This document shows, piece after piece, positions 52,523 to 61,686 of a stretch of DNA of 64,000 nucleotides (positions are counted from its first letter, which is position 1; each line of letters starts with the position of its first letter). The stretch spans positions 160,711 through 224,710 of the forward strand of contig JBPCPV010000015.1 of NCBI GenBank assembly GCA_050998805.1, given 5' to 3'. The DNA is from JAICKM01 sp050998805 (GTDB lineage: Bacteria; Chloroflexota; Chloroflexia; QHBQ01; JAICKM01). The notes beneath the pieces were generated by a model. The model had not been told where the DNA came from and searched no databases. It saw only the letters and a list, made by a program, of their open reading frames with translations. The position numbers were made by a program, and so were the translations under genes.

Positions 52523-53384
52523 CGTGAGCGCGCCAAGCCTGCGCGTCGGCCTCGTCGGGCACCCGCTCGGCCACAGCGTTTCGCCCGACATGCTCGACGC
52601 GGCATTCGAGGAGGCCGGGCTTCCCTACCGCTACGAACTGCTCGACCGCGCCGCCGAGGATCTGCCCCTCTTGCTCGCCGAGATGCGGGCGGGAGGTTGG
52701 CTCGGCTGCAATGTCACCGTGCCGCACAAGACGCGGATCGTCCCCCTGCTCGACGAGCTGCGCGGCGAAGCCGAGATGTTGGGCGCGGTGAACACCGTGC
52801 AGGTGGAAGGAGAGCGGCTGATCGGTTACAACACGGATGTCTACGGCTTCGCCCACGAGATGGCAGCCCATAACGAACTCCACACCCCCGGCCCCGCCGT
52901 TGTCCTCGGCGCGGGCGGCGCGGCACGGGCGGTGATCTGGACGCTGGCGCAGCACGGCTGGAAAGTGGACTTGCTCGCCCGCCGATCGGAGCAGGCGGCG
53001 TTCCTGGTCACCGGTCTGCCCGCGCACCTGGACATCCGCCCAGGCTCGCTCGACGCGCACACCGCGACCGAGCGGCTGAAGGGAGCACGCCTGCTGGTCA
53101 ACTGCACACCGGCCGGCATGTGGCCCCACGAAGGCGAAGACCCCCTGCCTCCTGGAGTACCCCTGCCGCCGGATCTCTTCGTCTACGACCTGATCTACCG
53201 CCCCTCCGAGACGCGCCTGTTGGCGCGGGCTGCTGCGGCCGGCTGCCGCACCCGCAGCGGCCTGCCGATGCTTGTGGCGCAGGGTGCTGCCGCCTTCACG
53301 ATCTGGACTGGGCGCGACGCCCCCCGCCACATCATGCGCGAAGCGGCGGAACGCGCCGTGCTGTCGTGGGAGGGTGAGGCTTAA
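52512..53384 (+). CDS. aroE: shikimate dehydrogenase
   Basis: A 290-residue enzyme: GLVGHPLGHSVSP (shikimate site), NVTVPHKTRIVPLLDEL with the catalytic Lys, GAVNTV, GAGGAARAVIWTL (NADP site) and NCTPAGMWPHE. ATG 52512 lies inside the end of aroA with GGAGGAG just upstream. Confidence 0.95.
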   Translation: MGDSVSAPSLRVGLVGHPLGHSVSPDMLDAAFEEAGLPYRYELLDRAAEDLPLLLAEMRAGGWLGCNVTVPHKTRIVPLLDELRGEAEMLGAVNTVQVEGERLIGYNTDVYGFAHEMAAHNELHTPGPAVVLGAGGAARAVIWTLAQHGWKVDLLARRSEQAAFLVTGLPAHLDIRPGSLDAHTATERLKGARLLVNCTPAGMWPHEGEDPLPPGVPLPPDLFVYDLIYRPSETRLLARAAAAGCRTRSGLPMLVAQGAAAFTIWTGRDAPRHIMREAAERAVLSWEGEA

Positions 53385-53388
53385 CGCT

Positions 53389-54516
53389 ATGCACCGATTT
53401 TTGACAGGCGGCGAATCACACGGACCGTGCCTGACCGTGATTATCGAGGGGATGCCGGCCGGTCTGAGGCTGGACGAGGCCGCGATCAATGCCGACCTGT
53501 TGCGGCGGCAGGGGGGCTATGGACGCGGCGGGCGGATGCGTATCGAGAAGGACGCGGTCGAGGTGCTGGGCGGGGTGCATGAGGGGATCAGCACCGGCGG
53601 GCCGATTGTCTTCCGCATCGAGAACCGGGACTACGCGAACCAGCAGAAGCGCGCCCAGCCCCGCCTGACGTCGCCGAGGCCGGGCCACGCGGATCTTGTG
53701 GGGGCAACTAAGTATCGCCTGGACGACATGCGGACGGCGCTCGAGCGAAGCAGCGCGCGCGAGACCGCCGCCCGTGTCGCCGCGGGAGCAACGGCGCGTG
53801 CGCTGCTCGCGGAGTTTGGCGTAACGGTCGGCAGTTACGTCGAGGCCGTCGGGAGCGCGCGTGCTACGATCCCAGAGGGCGACCAGACTGCCTCATTGAC
53901 CGAGGCGACCGAAGCCTCCGAGATGCGCTGCCCCGACCCCACGGCGACCCTGGCGATGAAGGCCCAGGTGGATGCCGCGCGCCGCGCCGGAGACACGCTC
54001 GGCGGCGTCTTTGTCGTATGGGCAACCGGCCTGCCGGTCGGCCTCGGGAGCTACGTACACTACGACCGCAGGCTCGACGGCCTGCTGGCGGGCGCGGTGA
54101 TGAGCATCCAGGCGATCAAGGGGGTCGAGATCGGCCCGGCTTTCGAGAACGCCGGGCAGACGGGGCGTGTTGTCCAAGATCAGATATACGCGGGGCCTGA
54201 TGGCCCGTACCGTCGCACGAACCGGATGGGGGGCCTCGAAGGCGGTGTGACCACCGGTCTACCCCTGCTGATACGCGCCGCGATGAAGCCTATCTCCTCG
54301 ACGATCAAGCCGCTGACCACTGTAGATATGGCTACCGGCGAGGAGGTGCCGACGACCTACCAGCGTTCCGACATCTGCTCGGTGCCTGCGGCGGCCGTCG
54401 TCGGCGAAGCGATGGTCGCATGGGTGCTTGCCGCCGCGCTCCACGAGAAGCTCGGCGGCGACAGCCTGGCGGAGATGCGGGAGCGGTGGCCTCTGAGGGC
54501 GTATCCCGACTGGTGA
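53389..54516 (+). CDS. aroC: chorismate synthase
   Basis: A 375-residue FMN-dependent enzyme. Motifs GESHGPCLTVIIEGMPAGL, DLLRRQGGYGRGGRMRIEKD, PRPGHADLVGATKY, RSSARETAARVAAGA, and GLPVGLGSYVHYDRRLD plus DGPYRRTNRMGGLEGG and P..TYQRSDIC. The real start is the ATG at 53389; the longer frame runs back into aroE. Last gene of the operon; aroB, aroD/Q and aroK are not here. Confidence 0.96.
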   Translation: MHRFLTGGESHGPCLTVIIEGMPAGLRLDEAAINADLLRRQGGYGRGGRMRIEKDAVEVLGGVHEGISTGGPIVFRIENRDYANQQKRAQPRLTSPRPGHADLVGATKYRLDDMRTALERSSARETAARVAAGATARALLAEFGVTVGSYVEAVGSARATIPEGDQTASLTEATEASEMRCPDPTATLAMKAQVDAARRAGDTLGGVFVVWATGLPVGLGSYVHYDRRLDGLLAGAVMSIQAIKGVEIGPAFENAGQTGRVVQDQIYAGPDGPYRRTNRMGGLEGGVTTGLPLLIRAAMKPISSTIKPLTTVDMATGEEVPTTYQRSDICSVPAAAVVGEAMVAWVLAAALHEKLGGDSLAEMRERWPLRAYPDW

Positions 54517-54522
54517 CGAAAC

Positions 54523-54552
54523 TTGCGCTGACCGCACGGCTTCTGCTATAAT
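54523..54552 (+). promoter_or_regulatory. promoter of tRNA-Glu
   Basis: TTGCGC (54523-54528), 18-nt spacer, TATAAT (54547-54552), 8 nt before the tRNA. Confidence 0.7.
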
Positions 54553-54560
54553 AGGCATAC

Positions 54561-54637
54561 GGCGCGTTCGTCTAGCGGCCTAGGACACGTCCCTTTCAAG
54601 GATGAGATCAGGGGTTCGAATCCCCTACGCGCTACCA
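54561..54637 (+). tRNA. tRNA-Glu (anticodon UUC)
   Basis: Acceptor GGCGCGT pairs with ACGCGCT (first pair G-U). Anticodon stem CGTCC/GGATG closes CTTTCAA, giving UUC. T arm with GGTTCGAAT. CCA is encoded after the discriminator A. Confidence 0.95.
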
Positions 54638-54657
54638 ATAGGTGAGTAGGTTCCAAG

Positions 54658-55209
54658 ATGGCTATGAGAACCGAAGCAACAATCGAAGATCTCTATCGGG
54701 TGCCCGACCACGGCAAGGCCGAGATCGTCAATGGGGAGATCGTGCTTATGCCCCCGACAGGATTCATGCCGGGTCGTTCCGGCGCTAACATCTACGACAG
54801 CCTCCGCGAATACGAGCGCCGCACGAAATCGGGCTACGCGATACCGGACAACATAGGGTTCATCGTCAACCTGCCGCATCGCAGGTCGTTCAGCCCCGAT
54901 GCCGCTTTTTTTACCGGCGCGCCGACAGGGATGAAGTTTCTTGAGGGCGCACCTGTCTTCGCCGCCGAGGTCAGGAGCGAAAACGACTATGGCCCCTCTG
55001 CGGAACGGGCGATAGCCGACAAGCGCGCCGATTATTTCGCCGCCGGTACCCTCGTCGTCTGGGATGTGGACCTGCTTGCCGGCGATGTGGTGAAGTCGTA
55101 CACCGCCGCCGACCCGAGCAAGCCGATGGCCTACCGCCGCGGGGAAGTCGCCGATGCGGAGGCGGCTCTGCCGGGCTGGAGCATGGCGGTTGACGATCTG
55201 TTCGTCTGA
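54658..55209 (+). CDS. Uma2 family endonuclease
   Basis: A 183-residue PD-(D/E)XK-fold protein. IVNGEIVLMPPTG near residue 23, SFSPDAAFF (catalytic Asp), FAAEVRSENDYG (Glu) and ADKRADYFAAGTLVVWDVD with the Lys. It starts 20 nt after tRNA-Glu. This copy is intact, unlike the one at 2463. Confidence 0.9.
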   Translation: MAMRTEATIEDLYRVPDHGKAEIVNGEIVLMPPTGFMPGRSGANIYDSLREYERRTKSGYAIPDNIGFIVNLPHRRSFSPDAAFFTGAPTGMKFLEGAPVFAAEVRSENDYGPSAERAIADKRADYFAAGTLVVWDVDLLAGDVVKSYTAADPSKPMAYRRGEVADAEAALPGWSMAVDDLFV

Positions 55210-55226
55210 TCCCCGACGGCCAAATC

Positions 55227-56321
55227 CTACAGGAAGTCCCTGAACCGCTCGGTCAGCCGCGGCGACCGCAGCTTCCGCAGAGCCTCGGCTTCTATCTGGC
55301 GGACCCGTTCGCGGGTCACACCCAGCTGCTCGCCGACCTTCTCCAGGGGGTATTGGTGACCATTGCCGAGGCCGAAGCGCAGCTGTAGCACGATGCGCTC
55401 ACGCTCGGTCAGCAGATCGTCCAGCACCTCGGACATCTCTTGCTTGAGGAGGCTCTGGGCGGCCACCTCGTCGGGGGCGATGCTGGTTTCGTCGCGCACG
55501 AAGTCGCGGAGTTGGTTCTCCTCCGACTCGTCGCCGACCGGGGCTTCGAGCGAGACAGGAGCTTGCGCCGCCCGCAGGATCTCGCGCACCCTGCTGCCCT
55601 CCATGCCGAGTTCCTTGCCAATCTCCTCGGCTTTCGGGGCGCGCCCAAGCCGCTGGTGAAGCTCTTGGGAGATCTGCGATACCTTGCCCATCGCCTCGCC
55701 GATGTGCGCCGGCAGCCGGATTGTCCGCGACTGCTCGGAGATCGCGCGCAAGATCGCCTGGCGTATCCACCACGTTGCGTAGGTGGAGAACTTGAAGCCG
55801 CGCTCGGGGTCGAACTTGTGGACGGCGCGCAGCAGCCCCATATTCCCTTCCTGGATCAGGTCCAGCAGGGTCAGCCCGCGCCCAACGTATTTCTTGGCGA
55901 TGCTCACGACCAGGCGGAGATTAGCCAGCACGAACTTCTGCGTTGCTTCGACATCGCCTGCGCTTATGGCGCGGGCCAGCTCGAACTCTTGCGCGCTACT
56001 GAGCAGAGGAGCACGGCTGATCTCGCGCAGGTAGAGGCGCACCGGGTCGGTAACATACGCCGGGTCTACTTGGCGGAGAGCATCCTCTTCGTCGGTCCAC
56101 TGCTCGGCATCCTCGTCGTCGTCGTCAACAACAATAGGCGCGCGCGTGTTGCCGGAGGCTTCTTTCAGCCGCTTGAGTTCCTGGAACAGCGCCTCGCCCT
56201 CGGGGCTATCTGCGGCGGCTTTCGCGGTCTCCTCGCTTTCGGGGTCCAGACCGATGCCGGTGGTGTCAACCGCTCTGTTCACCTGCTCATTGTTCGCACT
56301 GGCTTTCTGCCCTCTGGGCAT
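55227..56321 (-). CDS. RNA polymerase sigma factor, RpoD/SigA type
   Basis: About 364 residues. The acidic, flexible N-terminus (VDDDDEDAEQW) precedes region 1.2 (DPVRLYLREISRAPLLS), 2.3-2.4 (FSTYATWWIRQAILRAISEQ), region 3 (RLPAHIGEAM) and 4.2 (LGVTRERVRQIEAEALRKLR). The start at 56321 is chosen because AAGGAG lies 6 nt before it; in-frame ATGs at 56324 and 56342 exist. Region 1.1 is short or absent, so it may be the main factor of this lineage or a close group 2 relative. The consensus promoters in this window fit such a factor. Confidence 0.93.
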   Translation of the reverse strand: MPRGQKASANNEQVNRAVDTTGIGLDPESEETAKAAADSPEGEALFQELKRLKEASGNTRAPIVVDDDDEDAEQWTDEEDALRQVDPAYVTDPVRLYLREISRAPLLSSAQEFELARAISAGDVEATQKFVLANLRLVVSIAKKYVGRGLTLLDLIQEGNMGLLRAVHKFDPERGFKFSTYATWWIRQAILRAISEQSRTIRLPAHIGEAMGKVSQISQELHQRLGRAPKAEEIGKELGMEGSRVREILRAAQAPVSLEAPVGDESEENQLRDFVRDETSIAPDEVAAQSLLKQEMSEVLDDLLTERERIVLQLRFGLGNGHQYPLEKVGEQLGVTRERVRQIEAEALRKLRSPRLTERFRDFL

Positions 56322-56436
56322 CATCGTCTCCTTGCGTGCCATTAGCGCCGCTCTCAATCAAGATCGTCTCTAAGATAAGTACGTTTGGAGCAGCCCTCCG
56401 GTTTTCGCCGCAAGACATATGCCACCGGACCTTCCA

Positions 56437-58386
56437 TCACGCGGAGACTTGGAGCAGGCGCACCTGCAGCTCCTCGATGATCGATTGGTGTTCGCCGGCA
56501 TCGGGGCGGAGCGCGAAATAGGCCAGCAGCTCGGCCAGGTGGCGCAATTGCCGCAGGTCGGGTCCGGCCACACCCTGCCCCTTGCCTCTCACTCTGCGGG
56601 GCATCTCCACCTGAGCTATCACCCGGCTGCCCTGGCGTGCGACGGTCTCAAGCAGCAGCCCCGAGTAGAAGGCTGTGGACTGGCTGACGGCGGCGCTGCG
56701 CTCACTGCCGGCCTGAACCAGGGCTTCATAGTGTTCGAGCGTCGGCAGGAGTTCGCGCAACAGTCCGGCGCGGGCCGCGAAGATGTGGCCTGTTGGATTA
56801 AGCAGGCCGCCGATCTGGGGGTAGAAGGCGCGCCACCAGCTATGGGGCGGCACCTGGGCAAGATCCCGCACTGACATCGAGAGCAGATCCGCAGGCTTCA
56901 GCCTGCTGAAGCGCGCTCCGGCTTCGATTGCTCCTTCGTCTTCCGCCGTCGGCGGGGGCGACGCCCAGAACGGCTTGACCAGCAGCAGGTTCGGGCTATG
57001 GAGCAAAGGCCCTACCAACGCCGGAACCTCTCCGGGAGGCAGGCGACCGCCCTTCGGGTCGAGCCAGATCAGGATGTCGCCTGTCGCCAGGTTCAGAGCC
57101 TCGCGGAGCATGGCGGCGGGGCCGGGCGTACCGCCGCGTGTATAGCCGGGCCGCCGGTCCATACGCATGACCGGAACCCCAAACTTCGCGGCCAGCGCCA
57201 GGGTATCGTCTTGCGACGCTGCGTCCACCACCAGGATCTCGTCCACTTCCGCTTCATCGGTCCGCATCCGCAAACCGCGTTGCAGCCCGGTCAGCATTGA
57301 GGCTATTCGTGTGCCGTCGTTGTGGGTGGGCAGCACGATGCTCAGGTGGGCCTGGCGCTCACGGCGCACTGCCCGCAGGCGTTCGGCGTCGGCAAACTCA
57401 TCGCTGTGGTAGCTGTTCTCCACAAACCACTGCTCGGCTCTCATGCCGCGGGCCGTGCCGTCGTCCAGCCGCGCCATGTATGCCGCCATGTTCAGCCGCC
57501 GAACCGCCCGCGCCATCAAGACAGTGCGCTCAGGGTCGGCGAGCGCCCGCTCCAGCACAGGCCCTCGTGTGAGGCGCTGATCCGGCACGGGGTCGCGCAG
57601 ACCAATAAGCAGCATATCGCCGGGAGCGATCTGTTCAGCGACCAGCGTCGGAGTGTCTGCGGCTCGGCTGATAATCTGCTCGACAGGTTGAGCATAGGTG
57701 CCGACCTCCTCTTCGAGGTGGCGCTGCAAAGCCAGATAGGGGGCATCGCCGTGACTACGGGCCTGGCCGGGGCGCACACTGTGCAGCATTGTGACGCCTA
57801 TATCCAGCCGACCGGCGAGTTGGCGGCCGGTGTCGAGGGCAAGTTCCGCGCTCGGCCCGCCGCGAAGCGGCATTAAGATGCGGCTGATGTTGCTGAAGCC
57901 GAGGCCACGCTCTCCGAGGCGCACGAGCACCATATTACACGGCGGGTCGCGCAGCAGGCTGTCGGTCTGTTTGCCAAAGCTGTTGGACTCGGGGTGAGAC
58001 GCATACCCCTTCCAGTAAACCAACAGCAGATCTGCGGACTCACTGCTCACCGCGTCGCGTATGCCCTCGCCGAGGCTGGGTGCGACTTTGATCAACGGTA
58101 TGACCGGCACCTGCAAAGCCGGTGCGGTCTCCGGCCCCGGCGCGGCTACGGCCTGGGGCAGGTAGCCGAGCATCGCCCGGTAGGCGCGGGCCATGTTGCT
58201 CCCCTCGCCGGGTGCCTGGCCGGGCGCGACCGTGACTACCGCAAGCACCACGATCCGCGCGCGGTGGGACAGGAAGCTCTCAGACCCCGCGATCAGCCCA
58301 GCCGCCAAACTCAGCATGTCGGGAGCGACACTCAGGTTAAGCAGCGGGATCAGTATTGTGCGGAGCCGAGGCAGCGATTCAACCAT
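56437..58386 (-). CDS. Usp-Usp-GT2 fusion protein
   Basis: A 649-residue protein. Residues about 8-160 and 165-300 look like two universal-stress-protein-like domains (ILIPLLNLSV, SADLLLVYWKG; then RILMPLRGGPSAELALDTGRQLAG, GDMLLIGLRD). From about residue 350 a GT2 domain follows (LSIVLPTHNDGTRIASMLTG, EILVVDAASQDDT), similar to glucosyl-3-phosphoglycerate synthases. The metal motif reads IWLDPKGG, so the second acid of DxD is missing. Cytoplasmic, no signal. Upstream of the sigma factor and downstream of the VWA gene on the same strand. Confidence 0.78.
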   Translation of the reverse strand: MVESLPRLRTILIPLLNLSVAPDMLSLAAGLIAGSESFLSHRARIVVLAVVTVAPGQAPGEGSNMARAYRAMLGYLPQAVAAPGPETAPALQVPVIPLIKVAPSLGEGIRDAVSSESADLLLVYWKGYASHPESNSFGKQTDSLLRDPPCNMVLVRLGERGLGFSNISRILMPLRGGPSAELALDTGRQLAGRLDIGVTMLHSVRPGQARSHGDAPYLALQRHLEEEVGTYAQPVEQIISRAADTPTLVAEQIAPGDMLLIGLRDPVPDQRLTRGPVLERALADPERTVLMARAVRRLNMAAYMARLDDGTARGMRAEQWFVENSYHSDEFADAERLRAVRRERQAHLSIVLPTHNDGTRIASMLTGLQRGLRMRTDEAEVDEILVVDAASQDDTLALAAKFGVPVMRMDRRPGYTRGGTPGPAAMLREALNLATGDILIWLDPKGGRLPPGEVPALVGPLLHSPNLLLVKPFWASPPPTAEDEGAIEAGARFSRLKPADLLSMSVRDLAQVPPHSWWRAFYPQIGGLLNPTGHIFAARAGLLRELLPTLEHYEALVQAGSERSAAVSQSTAFYSGLLLETVARQGSRVIAQVEMPRRVRGKGQGVAGPDLRQLRHLAELLAYFALRPDAGEHQSIIEELQVRLLQVSA

Positions 58387-58467
58387 TTGCCTGGCGACCC
58401 GGCTCCCAGTCCGTGACGGCCCACGTCATTGTCGGCCTCTACTCAATAGCTAATTTGTCCGCCGGGA

Positions 58468-59790
58468 TCATACCTCCGGGCCGGTCGTCACACCGGGAGG
58501 CTGCGCGGACGGGGCGGCAACTTCGCCGCCGGCAGCGCGCACATCGTCGAGAGCGAGTTTGCGCGTGGCGAAGGTCAGCTTCTTGGTGCCGGCGGAACTC
58601 ATCTGGCCTCCGGCCTCCAGCTTCTGGGCTTCGTTCTCGGCGGAGGCGGCAAGGTCGGTTTCGCCGAGGTTGAGCAGGCGCGTGGCTGCCGAGCGGAGGT
58701 TCCGTCCCGCCGCGACGGTATTGCCGACCTCCGCCTCCTGGAGGGCGCGGGTCTGTAGCCTGAATGCGGTCGCCTTCTCCACGATGTTCATCACCCGCGG
58801 GTCGCCTTGCGTGCGCGCTCCGTCCTCGAAGCTGAGGAGGAGATCCTGGCTGACCTCGGCATTCTCGGCCTCGCCGCCGGATGATGCGCGTACCGCGACC
58901 TGGGCCACACGGTACTGCCCCGGCAGGCGTGGCGGCACCAGCAGTTCGGCAAGCACACTCGTCGCTTGGTCGCGCTGCAAGTCGCCGAGGGCGACCTCGA
59001 CGCTCCCTGTCGCGCTCTGCGGCAGGTCCATCTGCTTGATCATCGGGTTGAGCCGGTAGAGCTTGCGCGCGCTCACGCCCTGTGTCAAATGTAGCGTCAG
59101 CACAGCGTTCTTGACGGCGGTGTTCTGCATCGTCTGCACGGTGCCCCGGAAGGAGTCGAGCATGTCGGCGGGCTTGGCGATGTAGTCCGACTGGCCGTTG
59201 CTCGCGTGCGCGATCTTGTCGAGCAGCCCCACGCTCCAGTCCTCGTCGGCACCCACGCCGAAGGCGCTGATCGGGATGCCTGCGGCCCCCGCCTCGGCGG
59301 CCAGCCGCTCGCACTCCGCGGCGTCCCCCCAGGTCTGGCCGTCGGTGAGCAGCAAGATCCGGCTGACCGTGCCTTCGTGGAGGCCAGGCTTGACCTCATC
59401 GAGGCCGGATTGGAGGCCGCTCGACATCTGAGTTCCTCCCGCCTCTCTGATCCCCATCACGGCGGCGCGGATCGACTCTTTGTCGCTCACGAGCGTAGAC
59501 GGTACGACAACTTTCGCGTGTTCGTCGAATACAACGATGGACAGGGTGTCCCGTGGTGTGAGTTCGTCAATCACCTTGCTCACCGCCTCTTTGAGTCCGG
59601 CCAGCTTGGGGCCGCTCATTGAGCCGCTATGGTCGAGCACCAGGCAGAGGTTGAGCGGCAGGCTTGCGGGCTGGGTTTCGGCTGGCGGCGTGGCGGTCAC
59701 ATCAAGCAGGAGGTAGGCGAGCTGGCCGTCGCCCGCGGAGGGTAGGGGGTCGCGGCCCCAGGTGGTTTTGAGGTTCAGGATTTCAGGCAT
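58468..59790 (-). CDS. VWA domain-containing protein
   Basis: A 440-residue protein with an intact MIDAS: DHSGSMS (about residue 53), GTQMSSGL and LLLTDGQTWGD. The C-terminal helical tail (NIVEKATAFRLQTRAL ... RSAATRLLNLGETDLA ... AQKLEAGGQMSSAG) matches that of the VWA protein at 14212. Its start overlaps the upstream PP2C gene by 8 nt. In VWA-PP2C-kinase loci such proteins are often phosphorylation targets; that role is inferred. Confidence 0.88.
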   Translation of the reverse strand: MPEILNLKTTWGRDPLPSAGDGQLAYLLLDVTATPPAETQPASLPLNLCLVLDHSGSMSGPKLAGLKEAVSKVIDELTPRDTLSIVVFDEHAKVVVPSTLVSDKESIRAAVMGIREAGGTQMSSGLQSGLDEVKPGLHEGTVSRILLLTDGQTWGDAAECERLAAEAGAAGIPISAFGVGADEDWSVGLLDKIAHASNGQSDYIAKPADMLDSFRGTVQTMQNTAVKNAVLTLHLTQGVSARKLYRLNPMIKQMDLPQSATGSVEVALGDLQRDQATSVLAELLVPPRLPGQYRVAQVAVRASSGGEAENAEVSQDLLLSFEDGARTQGDPRVMNIVEKATAFRLQTRALQEAEVGNTVAAGRNLRSAATRLLNLGETDLAASAENEAQKLEAGGQMSSAGTKKLTFATRKLALDDVRAAGGEVAAPSAQPPGVTTGPEV

Positions 59791-61573
59791 CGGTCTCCTC
59801 GCTGTTTGTCAATGTCTGGGCAATTATCACCGTTATGTTATCTTCGCCGCCGTTCCGGTTTGCGGCCGCGATCAGCAGATGGGCGGCGGTCGGCAGATCG
59901 GGGGCAGCGAGCATAATGCGTTCGATCTCTTCGTCGCGCACCATCTCCCAAAGCCCGTCCGAACAGAGCAACAGCCCGTCGTGCGGGCGGAGGTTGACTT
60001 GGAAGATGTCGACCTCGTCGGCGGTGAGATGGGCGTCGCCGAGCGCGCGGTAGACCTCGTTGCGGCGGTCATAGTGACGTCCCTCCTCGGCTGTGAGTTC
60101 GCCCGATGCGATCAGCCGCGCCACAAGCGAGTGGTCCCGGCTTATCTGGGCGAGTTTGCCGTCGCGCCAGAGATACGTGCGGCTGTCGCCGACGTTGGCG
60201 ACCGTCGCCCGCGTGCCGACCACGAGCGCCATCGTCACGGTGGTGCCCATGTCGCTGTGTCGCTTGCTGCTGAGTTCGGCGATCCTCTTGTTGGCTTCGA
60301 GTATCGCCTCGCGGAGCATACTTCCCGCAGCGTCCGGGTCGGCGGGTTCCCCTCCGCCGTCGATCCGCGCATCTATCACGCCGCTCAACATGCCGCCTAT
60401 GGTTCGTATCGCAATCGAGCTGGCGACTTCACCGCTGTCGTGGCCGCCCATGCCGTCGGCGACGACGTAGATGCCGGTCGGGGCCGCGCCTGTGGCCTCC
60501 ATAGTCACACATTCGAGCGTGAAGAGGCTGTCTTCGTTCAGCTCGCGCTGCATACCCACATCGCTGGCGCGCCCGCTGATCAGCTGGAGGTCGTGTGGGG
60601 GAAGCGCGGCGGTGAGGAGTTCGTGGATCGCTGCGGCGAAGTCGGCGGCGGTCTTGTACCCGCCCTCCCGCCCCTGGGCCAGAACCGCAGCCAGTGTAGA
60701 TTCGTCGCCTCCTTCGTGCAGGCCGGTGTACCACTGTTCGAGGATGGCCGCGACGCGCTGCACATCGGCCTGGTATTCGGCCGTTGGCCCGCGCTTGTCG
60801 CCTGCCTTGCCCGCAGGCCGACATGCAGTCGGGTCGGAGAGCACGAGCCGGTCGCCGGGCAACACCATGAGCGAGGCCGGAGCGAAGTCGCAGCCAACGA
60901 TGCCCGCTGCGTGGAGTTCCTGTAAGCTCTGGGCGGCGGAGTTCAGCAGGCCGAGCAGATGCGTTTCCCCCGGCGGTTGCGTGCCCTCCAGGGGTAATTC
61001 GCTCAACGGCCGCCCGGCGAGATCCTCAAGCACTAAGTAATGCCGCCCGCTTGCTTTGTCGGTGCATCTGTCGAAGACGCCTGCCACGCCGGGAAAGTGG
61101 TTTTCGAGCAGAGGCGGCGGGATCTCGGCGGGGGGCGCGTTCGGGGGGGTCTCGAGCAGCCGGTAGGTCTTGCCGGTCAGCTGTGCGCCGCAGTTCGTGC
61201 AATATGCCTCCCCTTTTACGTTGTCGCGCGAGCCGCAGGCCCAGCAGCGCAGGTAGCCTTGCAGGTCGGTCGCGGTGTATGTCTGGGCTTCCGGCCCCGT
61301 CTGCGCCACCTGCTCGACCCGGTAGCGCCCGCCCACGGTGTCGCCGACGGCGAGCGCGGGGAACGGCTCGCCGGGCACCGGCAGAGCGGGCACGGCGGCT
61401 TCGCTCTCATCGAGTTTGGTCGTCGCCCCCTGCGTGCTGAGGATCTGCTTCGGACCCGCCTTGTCCACGTCCTTCTCGCTGAGGGGCGCAGTCGGCGCGT
61501 CGTGACCATCGCCCGTCGCTGCGGCGGGCACTGACGGCGGCTCGCCAAAAGGGGTTTCGGTGTCCGGGTTCAT
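59783..61573 (-). CDS. zinc-ribbon / pseudokinase / PP2C phosphatase fusion
   Basis: A 596-residue protein. After a disordered N-terminus, GDTVGGRYRVEQVAQTG resembles a kinase glycine loop, and a zinc ribbon (CWACGSRDNVKGEAYCTNC) interrupts it. The kinase C-lobe is degenerate: the HRD loop reads GCDFAPASL and DFG reads SDPT, so it is likely inactive. From about residue 330 a PP2C domain is intact: RELNEDSLF, VVADGMGGHDSGE, VANVGDSRTYL, CSDGLWEMV and GGEDNITVI. GGAGGAG precedes the ATG. Middle gene of a PP2C-PP2C-VWA run. Confidence 0.87.
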   Translation of the reverse strand: MNPDTETPFGEPPSVPAAATGDGHDAPTAPLSEKDVDKAGPKQILSTQGATTKLDESEAAVPALPVPGEPFPALAVGDTVGGRYRVEQVAQTGPEAQTYTATDLQGYLRCWACGSRDNVKGEAYCTNCGAQLTGKTYRLLETPPNAPPAEIPPPLLENHFPGVAGVFDRCTDKASGRHYLVLEDLAGRPLSELPLEGTQPPGETHLLGLLNSAAQSLQELHAAGIVGCDFAPASLMVLPGDRLVLSDPTACRPAGKAGDKRGPTAEYQADVQRVAAILEQWYTGLHEGGDESTLAAVLAQGREGGYKTAADFAAAIHELLTAALPPHDLQLISGRASDVGMQRELNEDSLFTLECVTMEATGAAPTGIYVVADGMGGHDSGEVASSIAIRTIGGMLSGVIDARIDGGGEPADPDAAGSMLREAILEANKRIAELSSKRHSDMGTTVTMALVVGTRATVANVGDSRTYLWRDGKLAQISRDHSLVARLIASGELTAEEGRHYDRRNEVYRALGDAHLTADEVDIFQVNLRPHDGLLLCSDGLWEMVRDEEIERIMLAAPDLPTAAHLLIAAANRNGGEDNITVIIAQTLTNSEETDA

Positions 61574-61686
61574 GTCTCCTCCGTGGCGTCAATGCTGTGT
61601 TCTGATTGTTCCGTGTATACGCAAAGCGCAGCCCCACGGTCGCATCCCGATATATGCACAAGTAGTGCCGCCGGTAGCTGCTGCCG

